Shown here: piece by piece, positions 62,522 to 64,000 of the stretch
How the letters are laid out: each line of letters starts with the position of its first letter
How positions within the stretch are numbered: the first letter of the stretch is position 1
DNA from: Psococerastis gibbosa
Lineage: Eukaryota; Arthropoda; Insecta; Psocodea; Psocidae
Length of the DNA: 64,000 nucleotides
Direction of reading: 5' to 3'
NCBI GenBank assembly: GCA_963971405.1
Contig: OZ020491.1
Coordinates: forward strand, 33,159,019 to 33,223,018
Notes under the pieces: model-generated
What the model was told of the DNA's origin: nothing
Databases searched by the model: none
The model's input: only the letters and a program-made list of their open reading frames with translations
Position numbers and translations under genes: made by a program

Positions 62522-64000
62522 GGTCATTATTATTATTAATGTTAAATTATAAACTAAATATAAATACATAAACATAAATAATTAATCATCCAGATATATG
62601 GCCATCCGCCATCCCTGAAGGTATGTCTCGAAAAACTCTCAAATTTTGTAATATCCTTTTTGTACGAAGAAATGTTTCTAGGTTGACAAAAATATTCGTT
62701 GCTGTTGGCTACCGGAACTAATTTAATCTTTCGTTTAGTTCACTAGAGGATACAGCTTCAGCACTGGTGGTTATGAAAGAGTCAAGAGTCTAATTGCCCT
62801 AGGGCATACTCATTATCCTTCATTTCCGACATCCTGGGAGGTGGCATCGGTTCTCGAAACTGGACCAAACATTTCCAAAGCTTAACTTATAGCTTCTCCA
62901 GAAATGCAGCAAAGTGATGTCAGAGCTGAGACACGAACCAAAATCCTTTTGAATGAAAACCTGAGTCCTGACCATACCATGAACCGAAATTTCAAAAGGA
63001 GTAACAAACAAAAAAGATAATAATCTGTAGATAAAATTGAAAACTACCCGCATAATACATAAAACAGATAAAACGGGGTGACATAGAGAGGCAAACCACT
63101 TAGAGGGAGCCCACCCGAGATTGCAACCCTTAATTATAAGTCAAATTTGACCTGGCAAAAAGCCCCCCCCCCCCTCTCCCCACGTAATACAGTCCATCCA
63201 AAATGAGATTTTAATTCGATAAAGCTATACAAAAAATGCAATGTGTTTCCCCCATTGTGTCCGTTATAAGGTTTAATTTTGGTGTTTTTGCGGGGCCGTT
63301 TTGCGGTTTAGGAGTTGTATGAATTTGGAAAGATGAAGTTTGGGGATTTATTTAATACGTTGAAATTTTGTGTGTCAAAAAAGGGGTGGCCGCAAAATGA
63401 AGTTGCGTGAGTTTTTGGTGTACTGTTAATGCTCACACCTGGTACTTGATTGGACACCCTTCAACATCTTCTAATGCCTCTTCTATCGGAGATTGGCAAT
63501 CATCATGGCAATTTTAAACGAGTAAACAAATAGGTGCCATGCTTCGGACTCCCCAAAAGGAAGTCGAGTATATAGAGTATCGAATGTACATAGACATAGG
63601 CAATATGACTATGCCTAATTCAGTGCTGCTGCCTTCTGCATCCTTGTGCCGTTGACTCTTCATTGAGTTCCTCTGCCTTCGGGGCCAGTTTCCCAAGAAC
63701 GAAAGAGTGCCATGCACAGAAAAAACTGTTTTTTCGCTTATCCCGGTTCCTCCCCCCCCCCTTATCTGCTCAGTCGCAGATTAGGGATTGTTTTCCCCTC
63801 TGAGACCATGTAATACATTGCTCAGAAGCTCAGCTCTTTGATGGCAAATCGTTGCTGAATTGTTTTTAATTATCGCAAATTAGGAAGGCGTGATTGCGGA
63901 TTTTTTAATTTTGTTAACAGGTTAACTCAAAAATTAATGGTTAAGGTTTGGAAGTACCCACCTAGAGGTGCCACCTGAAATCCACTAGAAATTCAATTCA
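62522..64000. other. No gene; one LINE scrap
   Basis: 63466-63520 on the minus strand reads CHDD, then QSPIEEALEDVE, resembling the LINE end at 35517-35560. C-runs at 63163-63174 and 63752-63761. The rest is unassigned. Confidence 0.4.

Overview
The window looks like nuclear DNA of an invertebrate animal. It is AT-rich and densely filled with decayed retrotransposons, tRNA-derived SINE-like repeats, short inverted-repeat DNA transposons, microsatellites and long poly-C/G runs. There are no bacterial operons, rRNA genes or CRISPR arrays. I cannot name the species. Arthropod or another invertebrate is only an impression from the repeat types.

The only convincing host genes are three paralogous GTPase genes on the + strand, at 10417-12024 (535 aa), 12619-14274 (551 aa) and 26427-28529 (700 aa). 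Each is one uninterrupted coding exon. Each encodes a conserved N-terminal G domain (P-loop GLTKSGKS, a G3 motif DFPGFGDNKG or DFAGFGDNKG, and an SKGD/SKGN motif in the G4 position), a conserved middle region, and a diverged Ala/Glu/Arg-rich coiled coil. The C-terminal tails differ: Lys-rich in the first, hydrophobic in the second, Met-rich in the third. All three have a good 3' splice-acceptor sequence 36-77 nt upstream of the ATG. This fits an intron (or trans-splice site) in the 5' UTR and argues against retrocopies. The nearest families I can suggest are septin/paraseptin/AIG1-type TRAFAC GTPases. Function is unknown.

Region 1-10.3 kb is transposon debris. A minus-strand RNase H-bearing LINE is inserted, with a 37-bp target duplication, into the coding sequence of another LINE. 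It is followed by a MITE with an 8-bp duplication, a long-TIR MITE, a degenerate endonuclease-RT-RNase H LINE with a poly(A) tail (5728-9222), and a Helitron-like short element (HINE) just upstream of the first GTPase gene. Region 10.4-14.4 kb holds GTPase genes 1 and 2. Region 14.5-26.4 kb holds a 1.1-kb TIR element carrying a nested retroposon, more HINE copies, hAT-like MITEs, SINEs and an RTE-like LINE remnant. GTPase gene 3 lies at 26.4-28.6 kb.

From 28.6 kb to the end I see no convincing host gene. The region holds LINE C-terminal fragments, SINE-like families, a reverse-transcribed tRNA-Tyr 3' half with its CCA end, a ~150-bp satellite, minisatellites, near-perfect palindromes, a triple nest (hAT MITE in hAT MITE in LINE) and a recent 190-bp tandem duplication. 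Possible zinc-finger relics and a few short ORFs are weak.

Family names used below (HINE, SINE-A/B/C, repeat F and so on) are labels for this window only. They rest on copies compared by eye and have not been matched to any database.
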